A DNA stretch of 64,000 nucleotides from SHZL01 sp963708905 (GCA_963708905.1 CAVPUV010000009.1:12002-76001), one strand, 5' to 3'; shown: positions 25,595 through 32,502, numbered from the stretch's first letter. Program-made: numbers and translations. Notes: generated from the sequence alone by a model not told the origin.

Positions 25595-26092
25595 TCAGTC
25601 GGACTGCTTGACCTCTGCACACAAAATCTCGACGAACGTGAGGGACTCTGTGGTTCCATCCTCCTCTTGCCCACCGACTGTATATCGAAACACCATCAGC
25701 CAGCAGTCCTCAGGATTATGGCCTTGCCAGCCACCCCGCTGGATTGACGACTTGACCTCAATTCCAGTCTCTCCCTTTAACACGAGATTGGACGAATAGT
25801 GCCCTTTGGGCAGAAGGTCAGGGTGCCCTCCGACCTTCAGGTTCGCCTCAAGCGTGGAGGACGCTCTGGCAATGTTCTTTACCAGGAACTCGGAGACGAT
25901 CCCGGAGAGCGAATTTCCCAGAAGAAGTGCTTCCAGCGAGAGAAACCCCGCGCCTACAAGATAGTCATTGACGCCATGCAAGAGCCGGTACGTCTCCGAC
26001 ACGGCCTTCTCGATCTCATCGACGCGCAGGCCATATGGAAGTGATACGTGTCGGTTTACATAGCGAGGGTCGAGTTTTGTCGGTCGTGTCAC
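25595..26092 (-). CDS. Candidate PD-(D/E)XK restriction endonuclease
   Basis: The 165-residue protein has no family I can name. In the middle it reads GGHPDLLP, then 15 residues later ETGIEVKSSIQRGGW, i.e. PD...ExK spaced as in PD-(D/E)XK nucleases. A helix-rich front part (VDEIEKAVSETYRLLHGVNDYL, LGNSLSGIVSEFLVKNIARAS) precedes it. It shares a cassette with a DNA methyltransferase, which favours a restriction role. The ATG at 26092 lies 36 nt beyond the attC core GTTAGCC. The specificity cannot be read. Confidence 0.65.
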   Translation of the reverse strand: MTRPTKLDPRYVNRHVSLPYGLRVDEIEKAVSETYRLLHGVNDYLVGAGFLSLEALLLGNSLSGIVSEFLVKNIARASSTLEANLKVGGHPDLLPKGHYSSNLVLKGETGIEVKSSIQRGGWQGHNPEDCWLMVFRYTVGGQEEDGTTESLTFVEILCAEVKQSD

Positions 26093-26127
26093 GATGGCTC
26101 CCGTGGTGATGCTGGCGGCTTCTGGTC

Positions 26128-26194
26128 GGCTAACGCCGTGTTCAGCCGCGGGCCGAGCGAAGCGAGGACCGTCGGCTGGAACACATAGTTAGAC
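26128..26194 (-). repeat. attC recombination site
   Basis: Cores GGCTAAC (26128-26134) and GTTAGAC (26188-26194). Outer arms GTGTTCAGCC and GGCTGGAACAC pair. It separates the second cytochrome gene from the nuclease gene. Confidence 0.9.
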
Positions 26195-26206
26195 GACGAC
26201 TTGCAT

Positions 26207-26608
26207 TCATTTGCTTGACCCTGCCGGTGGCTTATAGAGGGACGGGATCTTTGCCTCTTCTTTCTTGGCTCGATCGGTGGTCCAGGTGTTGCGAAGGAAA
26301 TTGTAGACCGCCACCACCTCTTCATCTGTGAAGTGGGAGAACTGTTCCTTTGCAACGATTCCCATGAGGCTAGATTCCGCCAGCATGTCTCGACCGGTAC
26401 GGGTAACGCCGGTTTTCATGAGCTTCTTGAACTCTGGCAGAGAGTACGCCTGAACGATAACTAGGGGAGGGGCGTTGATGATCTCTTTTGGGGTTTGGTG
26501 ATGGCAGTTAATGCATCCGACCAAGTAGGCCAATCGCTCGCCCGAGGGAGGCGCCGCACCGGCAATGCCCGCGCTAGAGAGGAGGAGTGCTGCGATCAGC
26601 CTGCGCAT
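26207..26608 (-). CDS. Exported single-haem c-type cytochrome
   Basis: The 133-residue protein starts with a signal peptide (RRLIAALLLSSAGIAGAA). GERLAYLVGCINCHHQTPKEI carries CXXCH; SSLMGIVAKEQFSHFTDEEVVAVYNFLRN gives the axial Met region and final helix. The Pro/Lys-rich tail resembles bifunctional cytochromes used as electron donors. GGAGG lies 5 nt before the ATG at 26608. It is a complete attC cassette gene. Confidence 0.85.
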   Translation of the reverse strand: MRRLIAALLLSSAGIAGAAPPSGERLAYLVGCINCHHQTPKEIINAPPLVIVQAYSLPEFKKLMKTGVTRTGRDMLAESSLMGIVAKEQFSHFTDEEVVAVYNFLRNTWTTDRAKKEEAKIPSLYKPPAGSSK

Positions 26609-26627
26609 AGAACCTCCCACATTCGTC

Positions 26628-26714
26628 GGCTAACGTCGTGCTGTGCGGCGGGCCAGCACGACGGTGAAAGATGTTACGGCGTTTCCGGCCCGTCCGCACC
26701 AGCTAAAGTTAGAG
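26628..26714 (-). repeat. attC recombination site
   Basis: Cores GGCTAAC (26628-26634) and GTTAGAG (26708-26714) flank an 87-bp quasi-palindrome in which GTGCGGCGGGCC pairs with GGCCCGTCCGCAC. On the minus strand it follows the stop of 26719-27132 and leads to the cytochrome gene. Confidence 0.88.
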
Positions 26715-26718
26715 GTCT

Positions 26719-27132
26719 TCATGTCGAAGACTTATTCTCCGATGCCACGAGAGCCCGCACGCGTGCCTTGGTGTGCGTTGCCACGGCGTAGCGAAGGATC
26801 GCAGCAAGGAGGAGGAGCACAACAGCGAGTGCAACGATCAGGCGAATCGCGTGTTCCAGCGGCTGAAGCGCGGACGGGCATAGTTTTGGATCAACCACAT
26901 TGGCCGCGATCTGTGACACGAACGACTGGATTAGAAGTATGGCTCCGGAAAGATACTCGGCGCGCTGCGTAGAGAGTGAGTCCGCAAGATTTTGGCTAAA
27001 CCCACCCCAGCCAGAACTTGCGATTCCCTTTATATCCGCCGCGCGCAGATGTGCAACGCCGATTACGAAGAATGACGCAGCAAGAAAGCCCAGACAGGCT
27101 GCGATCAGGTTTAGAAACGTCTGCAGCGTCAC
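26719..27132 (-). CDS. Hypothetical membrane protein in attC cassette
   Basis: The 137-residue product has three or four hydrophobic helices (FLNLIAACLGFLAASFFVIGVAH, YLSGAILLIQSFVSQIAANV, AIRLIVALAVVLLLLAAILRY). Its ATG lies only 8 nt beyond the attC core GTTAGAG (27140-27146); its stop lies just before CTCTAAC. No family recognised. Confidence 0.75.
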   Translation of the reverse strand: MTLQTFLNLIAACLGFLAASFFVIGVAHLRAADIKGIASSGWGGFSQNLADSLSTQRAEYLSGAILLIQSFVSQIAANVVDPKLCPSALQPLEHAIRLIVALAVVLLLLAAILRYAVATHTKARVRALVASENKSST

Positions 27133-27139
27133 GGAAGAC

Positions 27140-27214
27140 CTCTAACGCTTCAATAACCGGCGCAGCTTTGCTGCGTCCGGCGCCGAAGGCGCGCAGTTGA
27201 TTGACTTGTTATGT
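27140..27214 (-). repeat. attC recombination site
   Basis: Cores CTCTAAC (27140-27146) and GTTATGT (27208-27214), with an inner CGCAGC-TTT-GCTGCG hairpin. It lies between the membrane protein gene and the HEPN-like gene. Confidence 0.85.
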
Positions 27215-27219
27215 GGTTA

Positions 27220-27690
27220 TTACCCACGATGCTTTTCCATGTTTTGCAGCAAGCAATGCGCGTAATGACGTAAGAATGGAAGAAGTTCACTTGCCCGAAA
27301 TCTTGCCACTAGACCGCCACCATTTTCGGAATCAGAAAACTCGAGCCAATTTACAAGATTTTTATCATCTTCTGATATGACATTTATATCAAAGTGAGCA
27401 ACGGCATGCCTGAGTGATTTTACTAGCTCACGTAACGTAGAAATTCCGTTCCCAACTTCCAAAGATGGCGCACCGATTTCAGTCAGAAATTCTCTGGTTA
27501 GTCGATCCGTCGGAACAAAGCTAATGACTCGTTCCTTTGGCATTACGATCAGTCCAAGTAAGCAGTTGATCGTTAACGTGTAATTAAACTGCTCTTCAAA
27601 AGGGTAGTTGTCTAACACGCCGTAATATTGATCAATCAACCTTAGAGTTCGATCTATAAATTCCGGCTCAAGATTGTGGTAGTTACCCAT
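27220..27690 (-). CDS. HEPN-family candidate nuclease in attC cassette
   Basis: The 156-residue protein contains LVKSLRHAVAHFDINV (about residues 92-107), the RX4H signature of HEPN ribonucleases, in a helical context (FIDRTLRLIDQYYGVLDNY; FLRHYAHCLLQNMEK). HEPN proteins act as RNases in toxin-antitoxin and phage defence systems. AT content is higher than in neighbouring cassettes, suggesting a separate origin. The start lies 12 nt beyond attC core GTTATGT; no antitoxin is obvious. Confidence 0.75.
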   Translation of the reverse strand: MGNYHNLEPEFIDRTLRLIDQYYGVLDNYPFEEQFNYTLTINCLLGLIVMPKERVISFVPTDRLTREFLTEIGAPSLEVGNGISTLRELVKSLRHAVAHFDINVISEDDKNLVNWLEFSDSENGGGLVARFRASELLPFLRHYAHCLLQNMEKHRG

Positions 27691-27701
27691 TCTGCTTTCT
27701 C

Positions 27702-27791
27702 ACATAACGTCTGCGTTCAACGGGCCGCGCGCGCGAGGCGATCCAATGAGGACGGCGGTTCCCGCGGCTCCGTTGGAATGCGCTGTTATGC
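27702..27791 (-). repeat. attC recombination site
   Basis: Cores ACATAAC (27702-27708) and GTTATGC (27785-27791). GCGTTCAACGG and CCGTTGGAATGC form the outer arms and GCCGCG/CGCGGC the inner one. The hicB TAA stop lies inside GCATAAC. Confidence 0.88.
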
Positions 27792-28025
27792 GACGTTTTG
27801 CATCTTGTTCGCATAGTCGCGGCCCGATGTCTGCGGGGGAAGAGCCTTGCCGTCCTTGTGGTAAAGCGCAATCGCTTCCTCGACCACTTGGCACAGTTCC
27901 TCGAAAACCGCTTTTTCATCGGACCCGTGGCATCCGCCGTAGATGAGTCCGGGCGAACTTCCGACGAAGCACTGATCCTCCTCTGACCACTCAACAATTT
28001 TGGCGTATCGCGCGCTTTCCTTCAT
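27786..28025 (-). CDS. hicB: HicB-type antitoxin
   Basis: The 79-residue product has the HicB partial RNase-H fold: AKIVEWSEEDQCFVGSSPGLIYGGCHGSDEKAVFEELCQVVEEAIALY. HicB neutralises HicA and often represses the operon. Its ATG overlaps the hicA TGA (ATGA), and its own stop is embedded in the attC core GCATAAC. Confidence 0.88.
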   Translation of the reverse strand: MKESARYAKIVEWSEEDQCFVGSSPGLIYGGCHGSDEKAVFEELCQVVEEAIALYHKDGKALPPQTSGRDYANKMQNVA

Positions 28026-28219
28026 GACTTTGACTCCTCTAGGGCCCGTCGTACGGCGCGGACTTGATAGTGCCTCGCGTCGTCTCCAGGTGACCCGGAA
28101 ATTGTGATCGGTTTTGCAACCTTCGGGTGTACAAAGTTTCTGTGACTCCCTTTCCCGCCTTGATTCACGAACCCTGAACGCTCGAGATCGGCAATGAGTT
28201 CTCTGATTTTCGGCGGCAC
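28022..28219 (-). CDS. hicA: HicA toxin (dsRBD-fold mRNA interferase)
   Basis: The 65-residue product VPPKIRELIADLERSGFV...GGKGSHRNFVHP contains the HicA motif with the catalytic His in GSHRNFVHP. I chose the GTG at 28219, with GGAG 7 nt upstream; the longer open frame runs into IS91-type end sequence. It lies 25 nt beyond a GTTATGC core. HicA cleaves mRNAs. Confidence 0.88.
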   Translation of the reverse strand: MPPKIRELIADLERSGFVNQGGKGSHRNFVHPKVAKPITISGSPGDDARHYQVRAVRRALEESKS

Positions 28220-28243
28220 CAGTTCACTCCGTATTCTTAAGTC

Positions 28244-28537
28244 GCATAACTTATAAGCATTTATCCGCTGTGTGCACCATGGCGGATAAATGTCTATTTG
28301 ACTAAGCCACCCATCAGACGGGTACTCTTTAATAAAGGGGAAAATATTGCGGACGTCGGGCGTGGCGCGGTGTTCTGCACGCCAGCAAGCGCATCGACCA
28401 TGAGCGTCAGATGTTCCGGTATCACGTGCATGGCCCCTCCCGTAGTCGGTTTCGCTCAATTTAGCGCCATTCTTCGGCAAAATCCAATGCAACGGGCGTG
28501 CGCAACCCCGGCCCCAGCGGGCCCGTCGCTGTCAGGA
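28244..28537 (-). mobile_element. IS91-family terminal sequence, copy 1, ending at an attC core
   Basis: About 280 bp align, with gaps, to 31509-31795. The conserved end includes the stem CATTTATCCGC/GCGGATAAATG and TTATAAGTT. On the minus strand this end runs directly into ATGC, forming GTTATGC (28244-28250), the core from which the hicAB cassette starts. An IS91-type transposase C-terminus lies just upstream (28538-28764), so I read the block as the terminus of an IS91-like element, although it could also be counted as an attC. Confidence 0.65.
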
Positions 28538-28764
28538 CGGTTGAAGCACCGCTAAGTTTGCCATCATCGTCGACCTGCGGGATCCCATCGGCGCAGTGGC
28601 GGTAACTGTGCCATGACGCGCAAGCGCCCCTGGCGACATTGTGGGCAGGGGTAGGTCAGGTATGGCCGGGCCTGCCGTTGCCATGGAGGCTGTCTGGGGG
28701 GGTGATATGTACACCCATTTCTCACGCCCATCCGATTAGGCATATCCTGAGACTTGAATGACAA
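28538..28764 (-). pseudogene. IS91-family transposase C-terminal remnant
   Basis: The minus-strand frame reads YLTYPCPQCRQGRLRVMAQLPPLRRWDPAGRR, a zinc-ribbon tail as found at the end of IS91 transposases (CPxCxxGRLRV). The rest of the gene is absent. It sits directly before the IS91-type terminus. Confidence 0.65.
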
Positions 28765-28782
28765 GGTTTGAGTCGTCGGTTG

Positions 28783-29231
28783 GATGTGGCTGTCCTATTT
28801 ACTTACGCCGTCCAGGTAGCGTTGCGCCAGGGGTGGCCCACTAAACAGCTGCAGCCAGCGTTGCACCACTTCGCCACCCGACCAGGACCATGCAACATCC
28901 GCCGCTACGCGAACGACGATGTGATAGTGATTGCTCATAACCGCATAGGCGCACAGGTCCAGCGCAAATACACGGCTCAGCGCTTGCATACGTGCAACTA
29001 CCCAATCGCGGCGGTGCGAAAAATCAAAACCGGAAAGTGGATCGACGCCGCACAAAAAGGCGCGGCGCACACAGCGGCTGATGCAGTGGTAGTAGGGTGT
29101 AGCGGCGAGCGATACCAGGCGGTTGCGTGCTTGAGGCATGTACACAGTGTGCCTGCAGAAGAACCAGACAACTATCGGCGATTCACCTATGCCGGTGTAG
29201 GAAATCTACTGCGATGTGGCTGTCCTATTTA
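28783..29231 (-). mobile_element. REP-associated transposase element flanked by a 19-bp repeat
   Basis: GATGTGGCTGTCCTATTTA occurs at 28783-28801 and again at 29213-29231 in the same orientation. A Y1-type transposase fragment lies between. The right-hand copy starts 7 nt beyond the attC half-site ATCTAAC (29239-29245), so the element has split that attC. Confidence 0.72.
28795..29139 (-). pseudogene. REP-associated tyrosine transposase (Y1_Tnp), truncated
   Basis: MPQARNRLVSLAATPYYHCISRCVRRAFLCG and CAYAVMSNHYHIVVRV give the Y1_Tnp start and the HUH (H-Y-H) metal site. The catalytic Tyr helix expected further on is missing: the frame stops at 115 residues within the flanking repeat, about half the family length. 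It is probably inactive. Confidence 0.82.
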
Positions 29232-29238
29232 TTCACGA

Positions 29239-29245
29239 GTTAGAT
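29239..29245 (-). repeat. attC half-site of the DUF2971-like cassette, split by the REP element
   Basis: On the minus strand a perfect RYYYAAC core, ATCTAAC, follows directly after the TGA of the preceding gene. The remaining attC has been displaced by the REP-type element. The matching start core of the same cassette is GTTAGAT at 29982-29988. Confidence 0.6.
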
Positions 29246-29959
29246 TCACGACGGTAGCGCGGATAGCTGGGACATTTTAACGGGCGCACAGAGACCATAA
29301 TTATTAGATAGCTCCCCGACGATCTCCAAGAACCAGGCCTCCGCCTCTGGGGCAACGATGATACTGGTCACCAACTCGTTCAGATCATAGATGCGGCGCC
29401 GTAGTCCAGCGGGATTTTTTCTCCAGTTCTGCTGTTGGGGCAGCATGATTCGGACTTCTCGCTCGAACTCGTACGCCTCATGCTTGAACTCCAAAGGGTC
29501 AGTGTAATTACCGATAATCATGTCGGGGTTCTCGAAATGATCTATGTACTGCACCTTGGAGATTAGGCTGCTTTCTGGCCAGTTGATGCAGATCTGCGTC
29601 AGTCGCATGACGGTTGTACACACTGCGACGCTTGCTGTCGTGCCTCCGAACAATTGCCAAAGCGCCATGTTGTCTTTGGCGCCGAAGGTCCAGCAGCTAA
29701 CAAAGTTGCCCCTGCGGCAGCGCTTGTAGAAGCTATCAGCAGTTTCTTCGAGCTTTTCGTCCCGGGCGGCAGTGTTCAGAGCTTTTCTTATGGTTGATGT
29801 CAGCGCGCCTTCGAACCGATCCGGAAATAAATCGGCTCTTCGAAGGTAGAGCTCTTTGGTCCGAAGTAGATCGACGAATTTCGGTAGGTCCATATAGCGG
29901 CGTAGCGGCGAACCGTTTTTCAACTCCGGGCTTCGACTGACTGTGATGCCTCTGCTCAT
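29246..29959 (-). CDS. DUF2971-like protein in attC cassette
   Basis: The 237-residue protein begins with RRYMDLPKFVDLLRTKELYLRRADLFPDRFEG and has FVSCWTFGAKDNMALWQLFGG, matching by eye the DUF2971 pattern (poorly understood proteins often in defence or accessory loci). Late IYDLNELVTSIIVAPEAEAWF also fits. The ATG lies 22 nt beyond core GTTAGAT (29982-29988). No strong ribosome site is seen. Function unknown. Confidence 0.75.
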   Translation of the reverse strand: MSRGITVSRSPELKNGSPLRRYMDLPKFVDLLRTKELYLRRADLFPDRFEGALTSTIRKALNTAARDEKLEETADSFYKRCRRGNFVSCWTFGAKDNMALWQLFGGTTASVAVCTTVMRLTQICINWPESSLISKVQYIDHFENPDMIIGNYTDPLEFKHEAYEFEREVRIMLPQQQNWRKNPAGLRRRIYDLNELVTSIIVAPEAEAWFLEIVGELSNNYGLCAPVKMSQLSALPS

Positions 29960-29981
29960 TTGGATGCCACTGAGTCAGTGA

Positions 29982-30141
29982 ATCTAACGAGACCGTATAA
30001 AACTATTTGGAACATCAAAATCTCCTCCTTCCGGGGCAGCTGGAAGGTGCCCGCGCATGCGATGGTTCAATACAATGCATTCTGCGCAGTCTAAGTATTT
30101 GAAAAATCCAAGAAAATCTTCGCTGAGAGATTTTTCTACAG
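29982..30141 (-). mobile_element. IS 5'-end remnant between two attC cores
   Basis: From 30141 the minus strand starts CTGTAGAAAAAT, the same end as in the element at 22012-22170, continues through CAAATACTT and AGAATGCA (also shared) and reaches GGAAGGAGGAG followed by an ATG at 30014 like a transposase start. It is then cut: after a short stretch comes GTTAGAT (29982-29988), an attC core. No transposase body remains. Confidence 0.55.
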
Positions 30142-30228
30142 CCTCGACGTTTTAGTTAAGCGGCGCAGCGGAGCTGCGTCTGGTGGAGCCAGCTTGCTGG
30201 CGGAACGAACTTGAACGATTTGTTATAT
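30142..30228 (-). repeat. attC recombination site
   Basis: On the minus strand it runs from ATATAAC (30222-30228) to a degraded core GTCGAGG (30142-30148). Internal hairpins GCCAGC-TT-GCTGGC and GCGCAGC/GCTGCGT are present. The IS end abuts its last base. Confidence 0.78.
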
Positions 30229-30235
30229 TTCGCTC

Positions 30236-30895
30236 TCAAAGTTGCTCGACCACGAATCTTTCAACATCTCTGATCATATTCTTGACATCCTGGTCTGAGA
30301 ACTCACTGGTTTTTCCGTGGGCTGCTGAATTTCGAATATCTGCGAGGGCTGTAATTTGTTTCTGTTGCAGTTTGTTATAGATGCCCGCCTTAGCTAAATC
30401 TGCATTCATTTTGTCCAGTTTTGAATGCGGGATTGACTGTTGATCGCAAAGTTCGCGAAGGGTGGTTTCTAGAACCACTCCAGCCACAACAGCCGCCGGA
30501 CTTTTGTAACCTGCAACCAATAGGCTTTGGGCTTGCTCGAGCTCGGAATCAAATACTTCTGCTTGAATGAGTGACCTTGTTGTTCGTAAATAGCCACCTT
30601 CGTAATCCTCTTTAGCCGCCAGAAAGATCGCACGTAGCCGTTGCAGCGTCTCTAGAAATGTGCCATAAGCCCCAGTTTCATCGTTATCAGAAAACTCTTT
30701 GTAGTGCTCAGACTCTGTTCCGCACGCCTTACTGAGTAGACTACGCGCCTTTACTTTCCATTCAAGCAGGGCATTACTGTCAATATTTGGTTCGGATCTT
30801 TCGAAAAAGCTGTTGTAAACGGAGGATTGAGACTTGTGAAGCGCTTCCATTTGAGCTTGCAATTCACTGAATCGTTGTTTGTATATGTCAGTCAT
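30236..30895 (-). CDS. Helical protein with C-terminal HEPN-like RX4H motif
   Basis: This 219-residue protein has a coiled-coil start (MTDIYKQRFSELQAQMEALHK) and a C-terminal domain with VLETTLRELCDQQSIPHSKLDKMNADL and ALADIRNSAAHG. The RNSAAH is RX4H, as in HEPN/DUF4145-type proteins. A defence or toxin role is possible but unproven. I chose the ATG at 30895 over a TTG at 30907. It lies 16 nt beyond the attC core GTTATAT. Confidence 0.75.
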   Translation of the reverse strand: MTDIYKQRFSELQAQMEALHKSQSSVYNSFFERSEPNIDSNALLEWKVKARSLLSKACGTESEHYKEFSDNDETGAYGTFLETLQRLRAIFLAAKEDYEGGYLRTTRSLIQAEVFDSELEQAQSLLVAGYKSPAAVVAGVVLETTLRELCDQQSIPHSKLDKMNADLAKAGIYNKLQQKQITALADIRNSAAHGKTSEFSDQDVKNMIRDVERFVVEQL

Positions 30896-30910
30896 GTGGA
30901 TACTCAAGAA

Positions 30911-30976
30911 ATATAACGTGGAGTTGAGGCGCCTGCGCGGCTTTTCGCGCAGGTCGCCTCGAACGCAGGGTTAGGG
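30911..30976 (-). repeat. attC recombination site
   Basis: Cores ATATAAC (30911-30917) and GTTAGGG (30970-30976). The arms GAGGCG-CCTGCGCG and CGCGCAGG-CGCCTC make a very stable hairpin with a GCTTTT loop. It follows the stop of 30980-31501. Confidence 0.92.
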
Positions 30977-30979
30977 TGC

Positions 30980-31501
30980 TTATAACTTTTCTGCATCACG
31001 AGCCACACGAACCTGGTAGTTGATATTCAGCACTGCATCGTTTTCGCCAACGCTGAGGGCCAGAAGATCAATATTCGTTCGCCCAACTATCCAGGTGGCT
31101 GAAGCCTGATTGAGTAATCCTCGCTTGATGTCATTGGCGATTTCACGACCATACTTTGCGCGAAGTGCATCCGAGAGGGACTTATAGACCAGCAGCGCAT
31201 GATGGAAAGTGCGCCCTTTTCCAAGGGAGAGCATGACCTGGGTAAGTTTGTCCGATATGAAGTAGAACGATGCCGTGAAATTTTCATTGGCAATTTCTAC
31301 GTCATCTAGCCGTAGTTGCTCCACAGCGCCCGTGCCTAGCTCGGTTGCTTTTTCGGGACGAGTAGCAGTTGGCACAATCGCCTTGACTTGAGCGAGCGAC
31401 ATTCCATATTCAGTGCCGCCCCATAACACCTGTGCGTGCGTGGGTGCCGGTGCCGAAACCGCCGACAGCACAAGCGCCAGAAAGAATAGTTTGCGGATCA
31501 T
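30980..31501 (-). CDS. Secreted hypothetical protein in attC cassette
   Basis: A signal peptide (KLFFLALVLSAVSAPAPTHA) precedes about 150 residues with WGGTEYGMSLAQVKAIVP, a segment common in small periplasmic proteins, followed by alternating strands (NFTASFYFISDKLTQVML). The ATG is 8 nt beyond core GTTAGGG (31509-31515). The gene is bounded by inverted copies of GTTAGGGTGCTTA. Function unknown. Confidence 0.78.
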   Translation of the reverse strand: MIRKLFFLALVLSAVSAPAPTHAQVLWGGTEYGMSLAQVKAIVPTATRPEKATELGTGAVEQLRLDDVEIANENFTASFYFISDKLTQVMLSLGKGRTFHHALLVYKSLSDALRAKYGREIANDIKRGLLNQASATWIVGRTNIDLLALSVGENDAVLNINYQVRVARDAEKL

Positions 31502-31508
31502 CTAAGCA

Positions 31509-31795
31509 CCCTAACTTATAAGCATTTATCTGCTGTGCGCAGCATAGCGGATAAATGTCTGTTGGACTAAGCCGCCCATCAGACGGGCACATTATAGATA
31601 GGGAAAAGTATTACGCAGATCGGTCGCGGCGCGGTTGTTGCTGCGCAACTCGGTATGTCGGCGGCGCCGTTCCGGTCCGCAGCGGCCATATGGGTCGTCC
31701 CTGTGGCGTTCGATGGGGTCCAATCTAGCGCTATTTTCCGGCAAAATCCAATCGCCGGGCGCACACCCACTCAGCCCTCTGCGGGGCTGTCGGCA
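31509..31795 (-). mobile_element. IS91-family terminal sequence, copy 2, ending at an attC core
   Basis: Shares the stem CATTTATCYGC/GCGGATAAATG, TTATAAG and a gapped 250-bp similarity with 28244-28537. On the minus strand the block ends in GTT followed by AGGG, forming the core GTTAGGG (31509-31515) that starts the next cassette. An IS91-type transposase fragment precedes it. Confidence 0.65.
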
Positions 31796-31815
31796 ACCGC
31801 ATGTTGGCTATGGGC

Positions 31816-32085
31816 TCAGTGCCGGGTCACGCGCGCCAGTTCACCGTGGCTTGCGGCGCGGCGGAGCAGATCGACCATGCGGCCGCGGAAACGGCGTGAC
31901 AGAGCCTTCACCGGAAAGAGATAGTTGCCCTTGGTTGCCTTCCAGGTCCCGTTGCTCCGCAAGGCGCCGCCCGGAACCAGGCAATGCAGATGCACGTGTC
32001 GGTTCAGGTTTTGGCGAGCGGCCAACGACTGCTGGATGAAGTCCCTCGCACCTGCTAAGAAGCGGGCGCGGGGTGTTGAGTCCAC
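31816..32085 (-). pseudogene. IS91-family transposase internal fragment
   Basis: The frame reads ARQNLNRHVHLHCLVPGGAL (the HUH His cluster HVHLH of IS91/ISCR transposases), then LFPVKALSRRFRGRMVDLLRRA. Both ends are missing; only 89 residues of a protein of about 400 remain. It probably belonged to the same IS as the terminus at 31509-31795. Confidence 0.82.
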
Positions 32086-32094
32086 TTTCTCTTG

Positions 32095-32307
32095 TTACGC
32101 CGCAACTTCCACGTACTCGACAGCACTGCTGGGTTCCGGGATTGGCTGGTTATCTTCCTTCATTCCTTCCAGGTGAAACTGGATGGCCGCTCGAATTTCA
32201 TTCTCAGTTTCTTCAATGGTTTGGCCCGTGGCGATGCAACCTGGCAGGTCCGGGACATAGGCCGAAAAATTGGTGCCTGCGACTTCAATGACAACTGCGT
32301 ATTTCAT
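32095..32307 (-). CDS. hicB: HicB-family antitoxin (second hicAB pair)
   Basis: The 70-residue protein MKYAVVIEVAGTNFSAYVPD followed by LPGCIATGQTIEETENEI is the classical short HicB domain. It follows hicA by 9 nt. Unlike the other pair it is not bounded by recognisable attC sites. It probably neutralises the toxin encoded upstream. Confidence 0.9.
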   Translation of the reverse strand: MKYAVVIEVAGTNFSAYVPDLPGCIATGQTIEETENEIRAAIQFHLEGMKEDNQPIPEPSSAVEYVEVAA

Positions 32308-32316
32308 AGCTTGTCT

Positions 32317-32502
32317 CTACTTCCAACCCGCTTGTTTATAAATGCTATTCAATGTTCCTGGCGCCAGATTATCACCAAGTTTGCCTGGAACGGTAACGCG
32401 CCCGGATTTTGCCGGATGTTTGAATTGACGATGACTGCCCTTGGTCCGCACGTGTTTCCACCCGCTTTTCTCCAGCATTTTTATCACATCTCTGACATTC
32501 AC
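32317..32502 (-). CDS. hicA: HicA-family toxin (second hicAB pair)
   Basis: The 61-residue protein MNVRDVIKMLEKSGWKHVRT, then KGSHRQFKHP with the catalytic His, and a C-terminal LNSIYKQAGWK, is a complete HicA mRNA interferase. It differs strongly from the HicA at 28022-28219, so the two pairs are unlikely to be recent duplicates. Confidence 0.92.
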   Translation of the reverse strand: MNVRDVIKMLEKSGWKHVRTKGSHRQFKHPAKSGRVTVPGKLGDNLAPGTLNSIYKQAGWK

